From: Curtobacterium sp. A7_M15
Lineage (GTDB): Bacteria > Actinomycetota > Actinomycetes > Actinomycetales > Microbacteriaceae
Assembly: GCF_030705415.1 (NCBI RefSeq)
Contig: NZ_JAUZED010000019.1
Location: forward strand, 1 to 42,366
DNA length: 42,366 nt
Direction: 5' to 3'
The position numbers and the translations under genes were made by a program. How positions within the stretch are numbered: position 1 is the stretch's first letter; every line of letters begins with the position of its first letter. Below, one piece after another: positions 11,569 to 19,080 of the stretch. A model generated the notes under the pieces. The model was given only the letters and a program-made list of their open reading frames with translations, made no database searches and had not been told where the DNA came from.

Positions 11569-12759
11569 ATGACGATCACCACCACCGGCACCAAGCCGTC
11601 CCTCATCCGGGCGTTCACCGCGCCGAAGGGGTTCGGCGACCAGACGCTGCGCGACCCGCGGCCCGATGCGATCGAGCTGCTCGGCGGCATCCCCGACCCG
11701 GGTGTGCTGCCCGCGGCGGAGCTCGCCGAGGCCACCGCGCGCGTCCTGTCCCGTCCGGGCCTGCCGGCACTGCAGTACTCGCGGACGGCCGGCATCTCCC
11801 CGATCCGCGAGTGGATCGCCGCTCGCGAGGGCGTCCCCGTCGACCGGATCGTGATCACGAACGGCGCGTTCCACGGCCTCGCCCTGGCGATCCAGGTCGT
11901 CCTCGAGCGCGGTGACCTCGTCGCGGTCGACAACCCCGTGTTCCCGCTGTTCCTCCGCGGCCTGGAGCTGGCCGACGCCGTCACGCTGCCGATCCCGGTG
12001 GGTCCGGACGGCCTCGACCTCGACCTCCTCGAGCGCGAGCTGGAGGCGGGTGCCAGGCCCCGCGCGCTGTACACCGTGCCGGACTTCCACAACCCGACGC
12101 AGGGCACCCTGCCGGCCGCCGCACGAGCACGCCTCGTCGCCCTCGCCGAGCGGTACGACTTCGTCGTGTTCGCCGACAACCCCTACCGCGAGCTCTGGTA
12201 CGGCGACGGCCCGGAACCCGTCGACGCCTTCAACCACTCCGAGCACGTCGTGCACGTCAACACGTTCACGAAGGCCCTCGGCCCCGGGCTGCGGCTCGGC
12301 TGGATCGTCGTGCCGGAGCGGTTCGCGGGCGACGTCGTAGCGCTCCGGAGCCGGCAGGACTCGCACAGCTCGACGTTCGTGCAGGCCGTCATCGGCGAGC
12401 TCGTGACGGCGGACGACTCCCTGTTCGACCGCACCCTCGACCGGGCGCGCGCGCTGTACCGCGGTCGCGCCGAGACCCTCGCGTCGGCGCTGGCCGACGC
12501 GGCCCCGGGCGTCTTCGACGTGACGGTCCCCGGCGGCGGGCTCTTCCTCTGGCCACGGATCACCGACGACCGGATCGACGCGGACGCCCTCGCGGCAGCG
12601 GCGAGCGCCGAGGGCGTCGAGTACCAGCGCGGCGCGTTCTTCCCCTCCGGGCCGGGCACCGACGCGGACCGGCACCTCCGACTCGCCTACGGCCACGTCG
12701 ACGAGGAGCGGCTGCGTCTGGCGGCGACCCGCCTGGGACGTGCCGTCGCGCGCTCGTGA
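11569..12759 (+). CDS. PLP-dependent aminotransferase, class I/II
   Basis: Fold-type I aminotransferase of 396 residues. The PLP Schiff-base lysine is Lys235 in NTFTKALGPGLRLGW, with Asp203 and Tyr206 in FADNPYREL, Asn174 in FHNPTQGT and the carboxylate-binding Arg in GLRLGW. It lacks the N-terminal winged helix of MocR regulators, so it is an enzyme, close to the LysN/2-aminoadipate aminotransferase group. AAGGAG lies 5 bases before the ATG and only 10 bases separate it from the ATPase stop, so it belongs to the importer operon. Together with the GlcD-type oxidase it suggests breakdown of an imported amino compound to a 2-oxoacid; the identity of that compound is unknown. Confidence 0.9.
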   Translation: MTITTTGTKPSLIRAFTAPKGFGDQTLRDPRPDAIELLGGIPDPGVLPAAELAEATARVLSRPGLPALQYSRTAGISPIREWIAAREGVPVDRIVITNGAFHGLALAIQVVLERGDLVAVDNPVFPLFLRGLELADAVTLPIPVGPDGLDLDLLERELEAGARPRALYTVPDFHNPTQGTLPAAARARLVALAERYDFVVFADNPYRELWYGDGPEPVDAFNHSEHVVHVNTFTKALGPGLRLGWIVVPERFAGDVVALRSRQDSHSSTFVQAVIGELVTADDSLFDRTLDRARALYRGRAETLASALADAAPGVFDVTVPGGGLFLWPRITDDRIDADALAAAASAEGVEYQRGAFFPSGPGTDADRHLRLAYGHVDEERLRLAATRLGRAVARS

Positions 12760-12775
12760 CGTGACCGGGGACGGA

Positions 12776-12886
12776 CTGGAGGCGGGGGGGGCGCCCGGGC
12801 CCGGGCCGCCCGGGCGCGCCCGTCGCGCGGGGGCTGGGCGGCCGCCCGGCGGGCGCGGCCGCGCCCCCCCCCCCCCCCCCCTCCAG
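12776..12886. terminator. GC-only inverted repeat between convergent operons, with a run of 18 C
   Basis: CTGGAGG at 12776-12782 leads into a G-rich block and is mirrored by a C-rich block ending CCTCCAG at 12880-12886, giving one large hairpin between two convergent operons and hence a likely bidirectional terminator. The G run (8 G, 12784-12791) and the C run (18 C, 12864-12881) should be complementary but differ in length, and the centre is almost pure G/C. This looks like a terminator of the GGAGGCGCGG family distorted by sequencing or assembly error in the homopolymers. Confidence 0.55.
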
Positions 12887-12903
12887 GATCGACGCCGGTC
12901 GCG

Positions 12904-13476
12904 TCAGCTGCTGCGCACGTCCTCCGCAGCGCCCTGCGCGTGGTCCTTCACGTCGGACGCGGCGCCCTGTGCCTCGTCCTTGACGGTCTGGGCTGCGTCC
13001 TGCGCGGTGTCCTTGAGGTCCTGCGCGTGCTCCTTCGCCACGTCGCCGAGCTGCGAACCGACGTCCTTCGCCTGTTCCTTGACGTCCTCGACGAGGGGTG
13101 CGGCCTTGTCCTTGAGCTCGCCGGCCAGCTCCTCCTCCTTGTCCGAGGTGGGGATGAGCGACGACGCGAGCCATCCGGCGCCGAACGCGATCAGTCCGAC
13201 GGCCAGCGGGTTGCCCTTGGCCTTCTCGACGCCCTTGTGCGCGACGTCCTTGGCGTGGTCGGCCGCTCCCGACGCCGAGTCGGAGACGCCCGACCGTGCC
13301 GACCCGGCCGCGCCCATCACGGACTCGCGGGCGTTCTGGAACCGGCTCTTGACCTTCTCGGTCTGCCGGTGGGCGATCGCGGACGGACTGACCTTGTCGG
13401 CGAGGGCGTCGACGTCGGAGCCGAGTTCGCCGCGGGTGCGCTCGATGTCGGCGCGGATCTCGTCTGGGGTGCTCAT
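12904..13476 (-). CDS. DUF3618 domain protein with membrane anchor and LEA-like tail
   Basis: A 190-residue protein of unknown function. DUF3618 is at 1-45 (PDEIRADIERTRGELGSDVD). A linker follows, then one membrane segment at about 89-109 (NPLAVGLIAFGAGWLASSLI), then a long charged amphipathic helix at 112-190 with repeated EQAKDVG/EHAQDLKDTAQDAAQ elements like those of LEA or YtxH stress proteins. GGAGGAAG lies before the ATG. The ATG overlaps the stop of the holin-like gene by 4 bases. It is the last gene of a three-gene coupled operon widespread in Actinobacteria; a structural or osmotic-stress envelope role is inferred. Confidence 0.85.
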   Translation of the reverse strand: MSTPDEIRADIERTRGELGSDVDALADKVSPSAIAHRQTEKVKSRFQNARESVMGAAGSARSGVSDSASGAADHAKDVAHKGVEKAKGNPLAVGLIAFGAGWLASSLIPTSDKEEELAGELKDKAAPLVEDVKEQAKDVGSQLGDVAKEHAQDLKDTAQDAAQTVKDEAQGAASDVKDHAQGAAEDVRSS

Positions 13477-13904
13477 GGCTTCCTCCCGGTGGTGGGCTTG
13501 AGTGCTTCGGGGACTTCCTTGACGGTCTCGACCGTCTGCGGGGCGCCCTGGATCTCCTTGATCTCCTTGCGGCCGCGGACGGCCAGGACCGCGGCGACGA
13601 TCGCGTAGACCGCGGCCACGATGAGCGCGGACCAGGCGTTGCCGACGAGGTACCCGAGGCCCCACCACGCTGCGATCGACAGGAACAGGAGTGCGAACAG
13701 CGCCGTGAGACCGGCACCGCCGAACATGCCGCCGGCCTTGCCCGCCTTCTTCGCGGACTCGGTCAGCTCGGCCTTGGCGAGCGCGACCTCCTGCCGGAAC
13801 AGGGTCGACAGGTCGCTGGACACCTCGGAGAGGAGCTCGCCGAGCGGTGTCGTCGCGGCGCGTTCCTCGGGTCCGGGCGCTCCCGGGGGTGCGGGGTGGG
13901 TCAT
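13473..13904 (-). CDS. Phage-holin-family (DUF1469) membrane protein
   Basis: A 143-residue protein with two adjacent membrane helices (LTALFALLFLSIAAWWGLGYLV and ALIVAAVYAIVAAVLAVRG regions, about 70-115). An N-terminal amphipathic region LGELLSEVSSDLSTLFRQEV precedes them and is the family's recognition feature (Holin-X, superfamily III). Despite the name, these proteins are chromosomal and found beside DUF3618 genes; nothing here suggests a prophage. Start and stop overlap the neighbours by 4 bases each. Function is unknown; scaffolding of the membrane-bound helical partners is possible. Confidence 0.85.
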   Translation of the reverse strand: MTHPAPPGAPGPEERAATTPLGELLSEVSSDLSTLFRQEVALAKAELTESAKKAGKAGGMFGGAGLTALFALLFLSIAAWWGLGYLVGNAWSALIVAAVYAIVAAVLAVRGRKEIKEIQGAPQTVETVKEVPEALKPTTGRKP

Positions 13905-14719
13905 GCGCCGTCCGCTTCCTTCTCGTGCTTGACCTCGGTCGCGAGGGCCTTCGTCAGCCGTCCGGCGAGGATGCCGGCGCCGGCGGCGAGGGCGATGAAC
14001 GTCCCGGGACGCTTCGCGGCGAAGGACTTCACCTCGTCGAGGAGCGAGCCCGGGTCGCGGTTCTCGAGGAACCCGGCCGCGGTGCTCGCGCGGCCGGACA
14101 GGTCGCGGACGACCTTGGCGGCGAGGCCCTGCTCGTCGTCGTTGTCCGCCATCCGGCCGAGCTGCTCGCCGATGCTGCGGAGTCCGCCGGCGGCTCGCTG
14201 CTGCTGGTCGGCGGCCTGCTCCTTGAGCGTCTCGGTCGCCTGGCCGTAGAGCTGCTTGGCGTGGTCGGTCGCCTCGGACGCGACGTTCGACGCCTGCTCC
14301 TTGGCGGTGCCCGCGACGTCGGCGGCCTTGGCCTTCGCGTCGCCCGCGACGTCCTGTGCGGCGCTCTTCGCCTGGTCGGCCGTGGCGCCGCCGGACGTGC
14401 CGGTCGTGCCGGTCGTGCCGGTCGTCGACCCGGAGCCGCCGGGGCCCGTCGTGGGCGCGCCCGAGATCCCGGTCGTCGCGGGCGGCAGCTGTTCGTCTGC
14501 GGGGATCGCGTCGAGGGGCGCGTCGAACGGCACCTCGGCCACGTCGTCGCCGTACGCGTCGTACGTCAGCGGAGCGTCGGGGTCCGTCGACCGCGGGGCG
14601 GGCGTGCCGCTCGCGAAGCTCGGGACGGTGACGCCGGGGTGGATCTCGTGCCCGTCGGACGCCGCGGTGCGGTCGTGGATGGGCGTCCCCGAGTCGTTCC
14701 CGGGTGGGTTCGTGGTCAT
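13901..14719 (-). CDS. Hypothetical membrane-anchored protein with LEA/apolipoprotein-like repeats
   Basis: A 272-residue protein, first in the envelope/stress operon. The N-terminal 100 residues are Pro/Thr/Gly-rich and probably disordered, ending in a Gly-Thr repeat (GSTTGTTGTTGTSGG). Residues about 112-190 are a charged helical zone of short Ala/Lys/Asp repeats (AKSAAQDVAGDAKAKAADVA). A hydrophobic segment near the C-terminus (TFIALAAGAGILAGRL) probably anchors it. A similar acidic/alanine helical tail exists in the DUF3618 partner, suggesting the two helices pair. The start at 14719 is the only Met giving the full product. No enzymatic motif is seen. Confidence 0.75.
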   Translation of the reverse strand: MTTNPPGNDSGTPIHDRTAASDGHEIHPGVTVPSFASGTPAPRSTDPDAPLTYDAYGDDVAEVPFDAPLDAIPADEQLPPATTGISGAPTTGPGGSGSTTGTTGTTGTSGGATADQAKSAAQDVAGDAKAKAADVAGTAKEQASNVASEATDHAKQLYGQATETLKEQAADQQQRAAGGLRSIGEQLGRMADNDDEQGLAAKVVRDLSGRASTAAGFLENRDPGSLLDEVKSFAAKRPGTFIALAAGAGILAGRLTKALATEVKHEKEADGA

Positions 14720-14831
14720 GGTCAGCCTTCCGGTCGTCGTCGCTCCCGGTGTGCACCGGGGCGTTGCGACACCGACCGTGCGCGTACGACTCTGTGGTGC
14801 TGCCCAGGATCGCCACCAAGCGCGGGACGTT

Positions 14832-14880
14832 CGTCCGCTCAGCGCGGACGCGCCGGACGAGAGCGTCCACCGGGACGCTC
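14832..14880 (-). terminator. Two hairpins downstream of the nucleoside hydrolase gene
   Basis: GAGCGTCC (14861-14868) pairs with GGACGCTC (14873-14880) over a 4-base loop. CGTCCGC (14832-14838) pairs with GCGGACG (14844-14850). Both lie 25-75 bases past the nucleoside hydrolase stop on the minus strand and before the next operon. No U-tract follows, as is usual in high-GC actinobacteria. Confidence 0.45.
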
Positions 14881-14904
14881 CTGCGCGCTTCCGTCAGGGG
14901 CTCC

Positions 14905-15858
14905 TCAGACCCCTCGCGGCTCCGCGGTGGTACCGACGTGGAGGATGCGGTCACGGATGACGTCCGCCGCACGGTCGTCGGCCGCCACCACGACGCGCAC
15001 CGCCGGCCCGTCCGCAGCGGGGACGGTCCGGCCGTGCTCGGCGCCATCGACCACCACGTCGAGCGGTGTGTCCCGGACGGTGGGCTGGACCTCGCCCGCC
15101 GCGATGGCTGCCGCCAGCGGGTCGTGCAGCGGCGCACGGCGGACGTGGTCGACGGACTCGTAGAAGTCGACGTAGCTGCGGAGCATCGTGCCGAGCGCGA
15201 CCCGGAGCGCATCACCGGCCGCCGTGAACCGGTCGGCATCGGTGTCGTCGAAGCGGTGCTGACGGGTGACGTCGAGCGGCACGAGCACGAGGTCGAAACC
15301 GGCGCGGAGGACACGCCTGGCGGCCTCGGCGTCGTTGTGGACGTTCGCCTCGGCGGTCGGTGACACGTTGCCCGCGTCCCACACGGCACCACCCATGATC
15401 GTCAGCGTGCCGACGAGCTCCGGCAGGCGAGGCTCGGCGTCGAGTGCGACGGCGAGGTTCGTGAGCGGCCCGATGGCCAGGACGTCGAGCTTCCGGTCGC
15501 CGGCGGCGTGGTCGCGGGCCAGACGCACGAGCAGTTCGGCGGCAGGGTCCTCCGCCGCGGCGACCCCCGGCGGGAGGTCGACCCCGCCGATGCCGTTCGC
15601 CCCGTGGACGTGCGGCGCGCCACCGCCGTACGAGCCGCCGATCGGGTCGTGGGCGCCGACCGCGACGGGCACCGTCCGCCCGCACAGGGCCAGCAGCGCC
15701 GCGGTGTTGACGGCTGCGGTCGCGGCGTCGGTGTTGCCGGAGACCGTGCCGATGCCGACGAGGTCGACGTGCGGGACGTCGAGCAGGTACGTCAGCGCCA
15801 GGGCGTCGTCGACACCGGTGTCGCAGTCGAGGAAGAGCGGGATGGTCGGCGTGGTCAC
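14905..15858 (-). CDS. Inosine/uridine-preferring nucleoside hydrolase
   Basis: Purine/pyrimidine ribonucleoside hydrolase of 317 residues that splits nucleosides into base and ribose in the cytosol. The calcium-binding hallmark DCDTGVDDALAL has Asp11, Asp13, Asp17 and Asp18. GPLTNLA, TIMGGAVW and ANVHNDAEAARRVL follow in family order. GTG 15858 has GGAGG 8 bases upstream and places the metal motif at the expected position; the longer open frame upstream is not homologous. It appears monocistronic, with terminator hairpins at its 3' end. Base specificity cannot be assigned. Confidence 0.92.
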   Translation of the reverse strand: MTTPTIPLFLDCDTGVDDALALTYLLDVPHVDLVGIGTVSGNTDAATAAVNTAALLALCGRTVPVAVGAHDPIGGSYGGGAPHVHGANGIGGVDLPPGVAAAEDPAAELLVRLARDHAAGDRKLDVLAIGPLTNLAVALDAEPRLPELVGTLTIMGGAVWDAGNVSPTAEANVHNDAEAARRVLRAGFDLVLVPLDVTRQHRFDDTDADRFTAAGDALRVALGTMLRSYVDFYESVDHVRRAPLHDPLAAAIAAGEVQPTVRDTPLDVVVDGAEHGRTVPAADGPAVRVVVAADDRAADVIRDRILHVGTTAEPRGV

Positions 15859-15996
15859 CCGGTCATCCTCCCATCGCCGCCCGGTGCCCCTGAGGACACG
15901 ATCGGGTGACGATCGCAGCGGCCCGCCCACCGACCCGGGTACCGTCGGCCGCGGGGCAGCCGATCGACCGAGCGGCCGCGGAACGAGGGGGAGCAC

Positions 15997-16659
15997 ATGC
16001 GACGGAACACGACCATCGGAGCCACGGCGATCGCGCTCGCGCTCCCGGCACTGGTCCTCAGCGGCTGCGCGCAGGCGACGAGCGGCACCGGCGCCGCTCC
16101 GACCGGGACGACGTCCGCGAGCACCACGGGCACCAGCGCCTCCCCGACCGCCCCGGCCTCGACGCCGCGGCCGACCTCGACGATCACCCCGGTCCCGGGC
16201 GTCGACGACGACGCCGGCAGGCTCCCGGAGTCGTGCGAGGGACTCATCACGGCCGGCAAGTGGGACACGGCCTTCGCGGACGCCCCGCTCAACGACCCGG
16301 CCGTGGTCGGCGACCCGGTGCAGACGCCGAAGGACGACCTCACGCCCGTGCTCCAGCCGGACGGCAAGCAGCTGTACTGCGTCTGGCGGGACCCGCGGGC
16401 CGACACGACGTTCCTGTCGATCCGGGTCGCGGTCGTCGACTCGACGAAGGCCTACGAGCACCTGAAGACGGCGCTGTCCGGGTACGACTGCTCACTCGAC
16501 GGCTACGGGTACCGCTGCCAGAAGGTCTCGCAGAACAGCCAGTACCCGGTCACCGACGGCGACACCTACTACACCCGCGGCGACGTCGGCATTCACGTCC
16601 AGCAGTCGAACGTCACGACGTCGGGCCTGCTCGACGACGTCATCGCGCACGTCTTCTAG
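15997..16659 (+). CDS. Secreted lipoprotein of unknown function (DUF3558-like)
   Basis: A 220-residue envelope lipoprotein. The signal peptide MRRNTTIGATAIALALPALV ends in lipobox LSGC with Cys24. A Ser/Thr/Pro/Ala-rich linker (about 27-68) spans to a globular domain of about 150 residues with four Cys (SCEGL, LYCVW, YDCSL, YRCQK) that could form two disulphides. The architecture of lipobox, low-complexity linker and Cys-paired small domain recalls DUF3558 lipoproteins, but the match is weak. GGGGGAG precedes the ATG. The stop overlaps the convergent XRE-cupin stop. Confidence 0.8.
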   Translation: MRRNTTIGATAIALALPALVLSGCAQATSGTGAAPTGTTSASTTGTSASPTAPASTPRPTSTITPVPGVDDDAGRLPESCEGLITAGKWDTAFADAPLNDPAVVGDPVQTPKDDLTPVLQPDGKQLYCVWRDPRADTTFLSIRVAVVDSTKAYEHLKTALSGYDCSLDGYGYRCQKVSQNSQYPVTDGDTYYTRGDVGIHVQQSNVTTSGLLDDVIAHVF

Positions 16660-17267
16660 CGGTCGGCGGGCCGCGATCGGATGTGCGCCCGCTCACCCTG
16701 CGGCCCGTACAGGCACAGCACCTCGGTGACCTCGTCCGTGGTGTTCCCGACCCAGTGCGGGGTGTGCGTGTCGAACTCGACGACCTCGCCCGGACCGAGG
16801 TCGAAGTCACGGTCGCCGAGCAGCAACCGGAGCCGTCCGGACAGCACGTAGAGCCACTCGTAGCCCTCGTGCGTCCGGAGGGTCCGGTCGACGTTCGCCG
16901 GTCCGGGCGGGATCAGCTGCTTGAACGAGCGCACGCCACCGGTCCGTCGGGTGAGCGGCACCACGACCCGACCGCCGTGCACCTCCGGCGCGAGGTGCAC
17001 CCGCGGATCGCCCGTCCTCGGCGCCCCGACCAGGTCGTCCAGCGGCACCTGGTACGCCCGCGCGAGCGGCAGGAGGAGTTCGAGCGTGGGCTTGCGGTGC
17101 CCCGACTCGAGCCGAGACAGCGTCGACACCGAGATGCCGGTCTCGGCGGCGAGCGCCGCGAGCGTGACGTCCCGGCGGGTCCGCAGCGCACGCAGGCGCG
17201 CACCGACCGCGTCGACGACCTGGGCCGTCGTCCGAGGGGTGATCCGTTCCTCCCGATCCGTCGCCAC
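16656..17267 (-). CDS. XRE-family regulator with C-terminal cupin domain
   Basis: A 203-residue transcriptional regulator. The helix-turn-helix is at about 22-76 (LAALAAETGISVSTLSRLE and the GHRKPTLELLL recognition end). The C-terminal cupin (about 130-195) contains THEGYEWLYVLSGRLRLLL, DLGPGEVVEFDTHTPHWVGN, the two cupin motifs that usually bind a small ligand or metal. GTG 17267 is chosen because the frame upstream overlaps the operator region and lacks similarity. It is transcribed away from the flavoprotein gene at 17334 and very likely represses or activates it through the paired sites at 17277-17311. Confidence 0.9.
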   Translation of the reverse strand: MATDREERITPRTTAQVVDAVGARLRALRTRRDVTLAALAAETGISVSTLSRLESGHRKPTLELLLPLARAYQVPLDDLVGAPRTGDPRVHLAPEVHGGRVVVPLTRRTGGVRSFKQLIPPGPANVDRTLRTHEGYEWLYVLSGRLRLLLGDRDFDLGPGEVVEFDTHTPHWVGNTTDEVTEVLCLYGPQGERAHIRSRPADR

Positions 17268-17276
17268 GGGGCCATG

Positions 17277-17311
17277 TTGCCAGACCGGCAAGGAAGTTTG
17301 CCAGCTGGCGA
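17277..17311. promoter_or_regulatory. Paired operator between XRE-cupin regulator and flavoprotein genes
   Basis: TTGCCAGACCGGCAA at 17277-17291 (arms TTGCC/GGCAA) and TTGCCAGCTGGCGA at 17298-17311 (core GCCAGCTGGC palindromic). The TTGCCAG elements start 21 bases apart, two helical turns, so two dimers would bind the same face. The location in the 66-bp divergent gap makes the XRE-cupin protein the obvious ligand; this is inferred. Confidence 0.65.
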
Positions 17312-17333
17312 CACGCATCCGCAGGATGCACGC

Positions 17334-18323
17334 ATGCGTGATCACTACGACGTCATCGTCATCGGCGGAGCAGCCGCCGGTCTGTCAGCAGCACTCGTCC
17401 TCGGCCGTTCGCGGCGGTCGGTCCTCGTCGTCGACTCCGGCGAGCCCCGGAACGCCCGAGCCGAGGGGGTCCACAACTACTTGGGGCGCGAGGGCGCCTC
17501 GCCAGCGGAGCTGGGTGCGGTCGGCCGCGACGAGGTGGCGGCCTACGGCGTCGAGGTGACGACCGGGAGGATCGTGGCCGCGTCCGGCACCGACGGTGAC
17601 GACGTCGACCCGGTCGGCTTCTCGGTCACGCTGCAGTCGGGTGCGGTCGTCGCCGCGCGCAGGCTGGTCGTCGCCTCCGGCGCCGAGGACGTCCTGGCGG
17701 ACGTCCCGGGCCTCGCCGAGCAGTGGGGGCGTGGCGTGGTGCACTGCCCGTTCTGCCACGGGTGGGAGATCCGCGACCAGCGCATCGGCGTGCTCGTGAC
17801 GTCGCCGATCGGGGCGCACCAGGTGCTCATGTTCCGCGCGCTGAGCGAGGACGTGACGGCGTTCGTCACCGACGCGGGGCTCCTCGACGACACCACACTC
17901 GCCGGTTTTGCTGCCCGGGGCGTCGGGGTCGTGACGGGACCCGTGCGCGAAGTGGTGTCCGAGGGCGACCGGCTCACCGGGGTCTCCACGGCGTCCGGCG
18001 AGTTCGTCGCGCTCGACGCCCTGGCCGCGGCGAGCACGGCCGAGGCACGCATCGGGTTCCTCGAGGGGCTCGGGCTCGAGGCCACCGACCAGTTCACGGG
18101 CGACCACCGGTACGCGAGCGCCCTGACCGTGGACGCCGCCGGGCAGACGAGTGTCCGGGGCGTCTACGCTGCCGGGAACGTGGCGGCGCCGATGGCCACC
18201 GTCATCGCGTCGGCGGCGGCGGGGACGCAGGCGGGTGCGGCGGTGCACGGCGACCTCGTGCAGGCGGACCTCGCGCGTGCGCTCGCGCGCGCCGGCGCCG
18301 CGTCCGCGTCCGCGTCCGCCTGA
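17334..18323 (+). CDS. Thioredoxin-reductase-like NAD(P)/FAD-dependent oxidoreductase
   Basis: A 329-residue flavoprotein with TrxR-type two-domain fold. The FAD site is YDVIVIGGAAAGLSAALVLG, where the middle Gly of GxGxxG is Ala. The redox motif CPFC is at Cys138-Cys141 within VVHCPFCHGWEI, and the FAD end motif GVYAAGNVAAP has Asn instead of the Asp of classical TrxR. This CPFCHGWE group, often next to an XRE-cupin gene, is distinct from housekeeping TrxB (CATC). The C-terminus ends in an Ala/Ser repeat (GAASASASA). AGGA lies 8 bases before the ATG. Electron acceptor unknown; disulphide or small thiol chemistry is likely. Confidence 0.88.
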   Translation: MRDHYDVIVIGGAAAGLSAALVLGRSRRSVLVVDSGEPRNARAEGVHNYLGREGASPAELGAVGRDEVAAYGVEVTTGRIVAASGTDGDDVDPVGFSVTLQSGAVVAARRLVVASGAEDVLADVPGLAEQWGRGVVHCPFCHGWEIRDQRIGVLVTSPIGAHQVLMFRALSEDVTAFVTDAGLLDDTTLAGFAARGVGVVTGPVREVVSEGDRLTGVSTASGEFVALDALAAASTAEARIGFLEGLGLEATDQFTGDHRYASALTVDAAGQTSVRGVYAAGNVAAPMATVIASAAAGTQAGAAVHGDLVQADLARALARAGAASASASA

Positions 18324-18396
18324 CGCAGTGTGCGAGGTTCCGCGTGCCGTGCGGGGTCGTTCGCGTCCCACGGAGCGCGGGACCTCGCACACTGCG
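18324..18396. terminator. Long hairpin between convergent genes
   Basis: CGCAGTGTGCGAGG begins a 21-base arm at 18324-18344, mirrored at 18376-18396 with 20 of 21 positions complementary and a 31-base loop. It starts at the flavoprotein stop codon (18321-18323) and lies before the convergent pentapeptide gene stop, so it can terminate both transcripts. The near-perfect long arms are also typical of REP-like intergenic palindromes. Confidence 0.6.
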
Positions 18397-18410
18397 CCCG
18401 GCCCTGCCGG

Positions 18411-19076
18411 TCAGTCGACGCGGTAGCCCGCCTGGGCCGCCAGGAGCGGCGCGAGCGTGTACAGCTGGTCGGCGCCGATCGTCGCCCCGCGGAACCCCTC
18501 GAGCCGCTCCACCCGGTCGAGGTCGGCACCCCGCAGGTCCACGTGCTCGATCCGGGTGTTCGATCCCTCGGCCGCCCGGATCCTCGTCCCCTCGAACGAC
18601 ACCCGCAGCAGTCGGGCGTCGGCGATGTCGAGCTCGTCGAGGACGCAGTCGCGGAAGACCACGTCGGTGAGCGTCGACCCGCGCAGGTTCACGAACCCGA
18701 GCTTCATGCCGACGAACTCGACGCCGTTCAGTCCCGCGTCGTACAGCTCCGCCGAACCGATGCGGCCGCCGGCGATCCGGACCTCGCGCCAGGAGCTGCT
18801 CGACGCACGGAGCACCGGGGCGTCCAACGTCTCGACGACCGAGTCGCGGATCCGGAGGCCGCGGAGGTCGGCGCCGTCCACACGGAGCGTGCCGATCACC
18901 GACTCCTCGATCTCGAGGTCCGGCAACCGCTCCCCCGCGAGGTCGAACACGTCGATGCGCTTCCCCTCGATCCGGTCACCGGTCAGCACGTCACCGGGAC
19001 CGGGCGTCCAGTCGTCGAGGTCTGTCGGGTCGGTCAGCGTGATGCGCGGGGCGTCGGTACCGGAGCTGCGGGGCAT
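18411..19076 (-). CDS. Pentapeptide-repeat protein
   Basis: A 221-residue protein whose central part (about 35-190) follows the A(D/N)LXX pattern: VDGADLRGLRIRDS, LRGSTLTDVVFRD, IADARLLRVSFEG, HVDLRGADLDRVE. This should fold as a right-handed quadrilateral beta-helix. It ends with a helical LYTLAPLLAAQAGYRVD segment found in Qnr-like relatives and other bacterial members. A role in gyrase protection is possible for the fold but not supported by anything specific here. It is the last gene of a tight four-gene set with DUF6314 and two SHOCT proteins (4-base gap upstream). Confidence 0.82.
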   Translation of the reverse strand: MPRSSGTDAPRITLTDPTDLDDWTPGPGDVLTGDRIEGKRIDVFDLAGERLPDLEIEESVIGTLRVDGADLRGLRIRDSVVETLDAPVLRASSSSWREVRIAGGRIGSAELYDAGLNGVEFVGMKLGFVNLRGSTLTDVVFRDCVLDELDIADARLLRVSFEGTRIRAAEGSNTRIEHVDLRGADLDRVERLEGFRGATIGADQLYTLAPLLAAQAGYRVD

Positions 19077-19080
19077 GCGC

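Noticed and set aside
9327-12179. Very long open frame on the minus strand opposite the ABC/aminotransferase operon
   Set aside because: It is an antisense shadow caused by GC-rich codons: composition is Arg/Ala/Asp-rich without family motifs, and the plus strand genes are unambiguous.
13473-13904. Holin-like gene as sign of a prophage
   Set aside because: The family name is historical. There are no capsid, tail, integrase or lysin genes, and the gene sits in a conserved chromosomal operon.
18411-19076. Qnr-type quinolone resistance protein
   Set aside because: Pentapeptide repeats alone do not show gyrase protection, and the context is a housekeeping-like operon.
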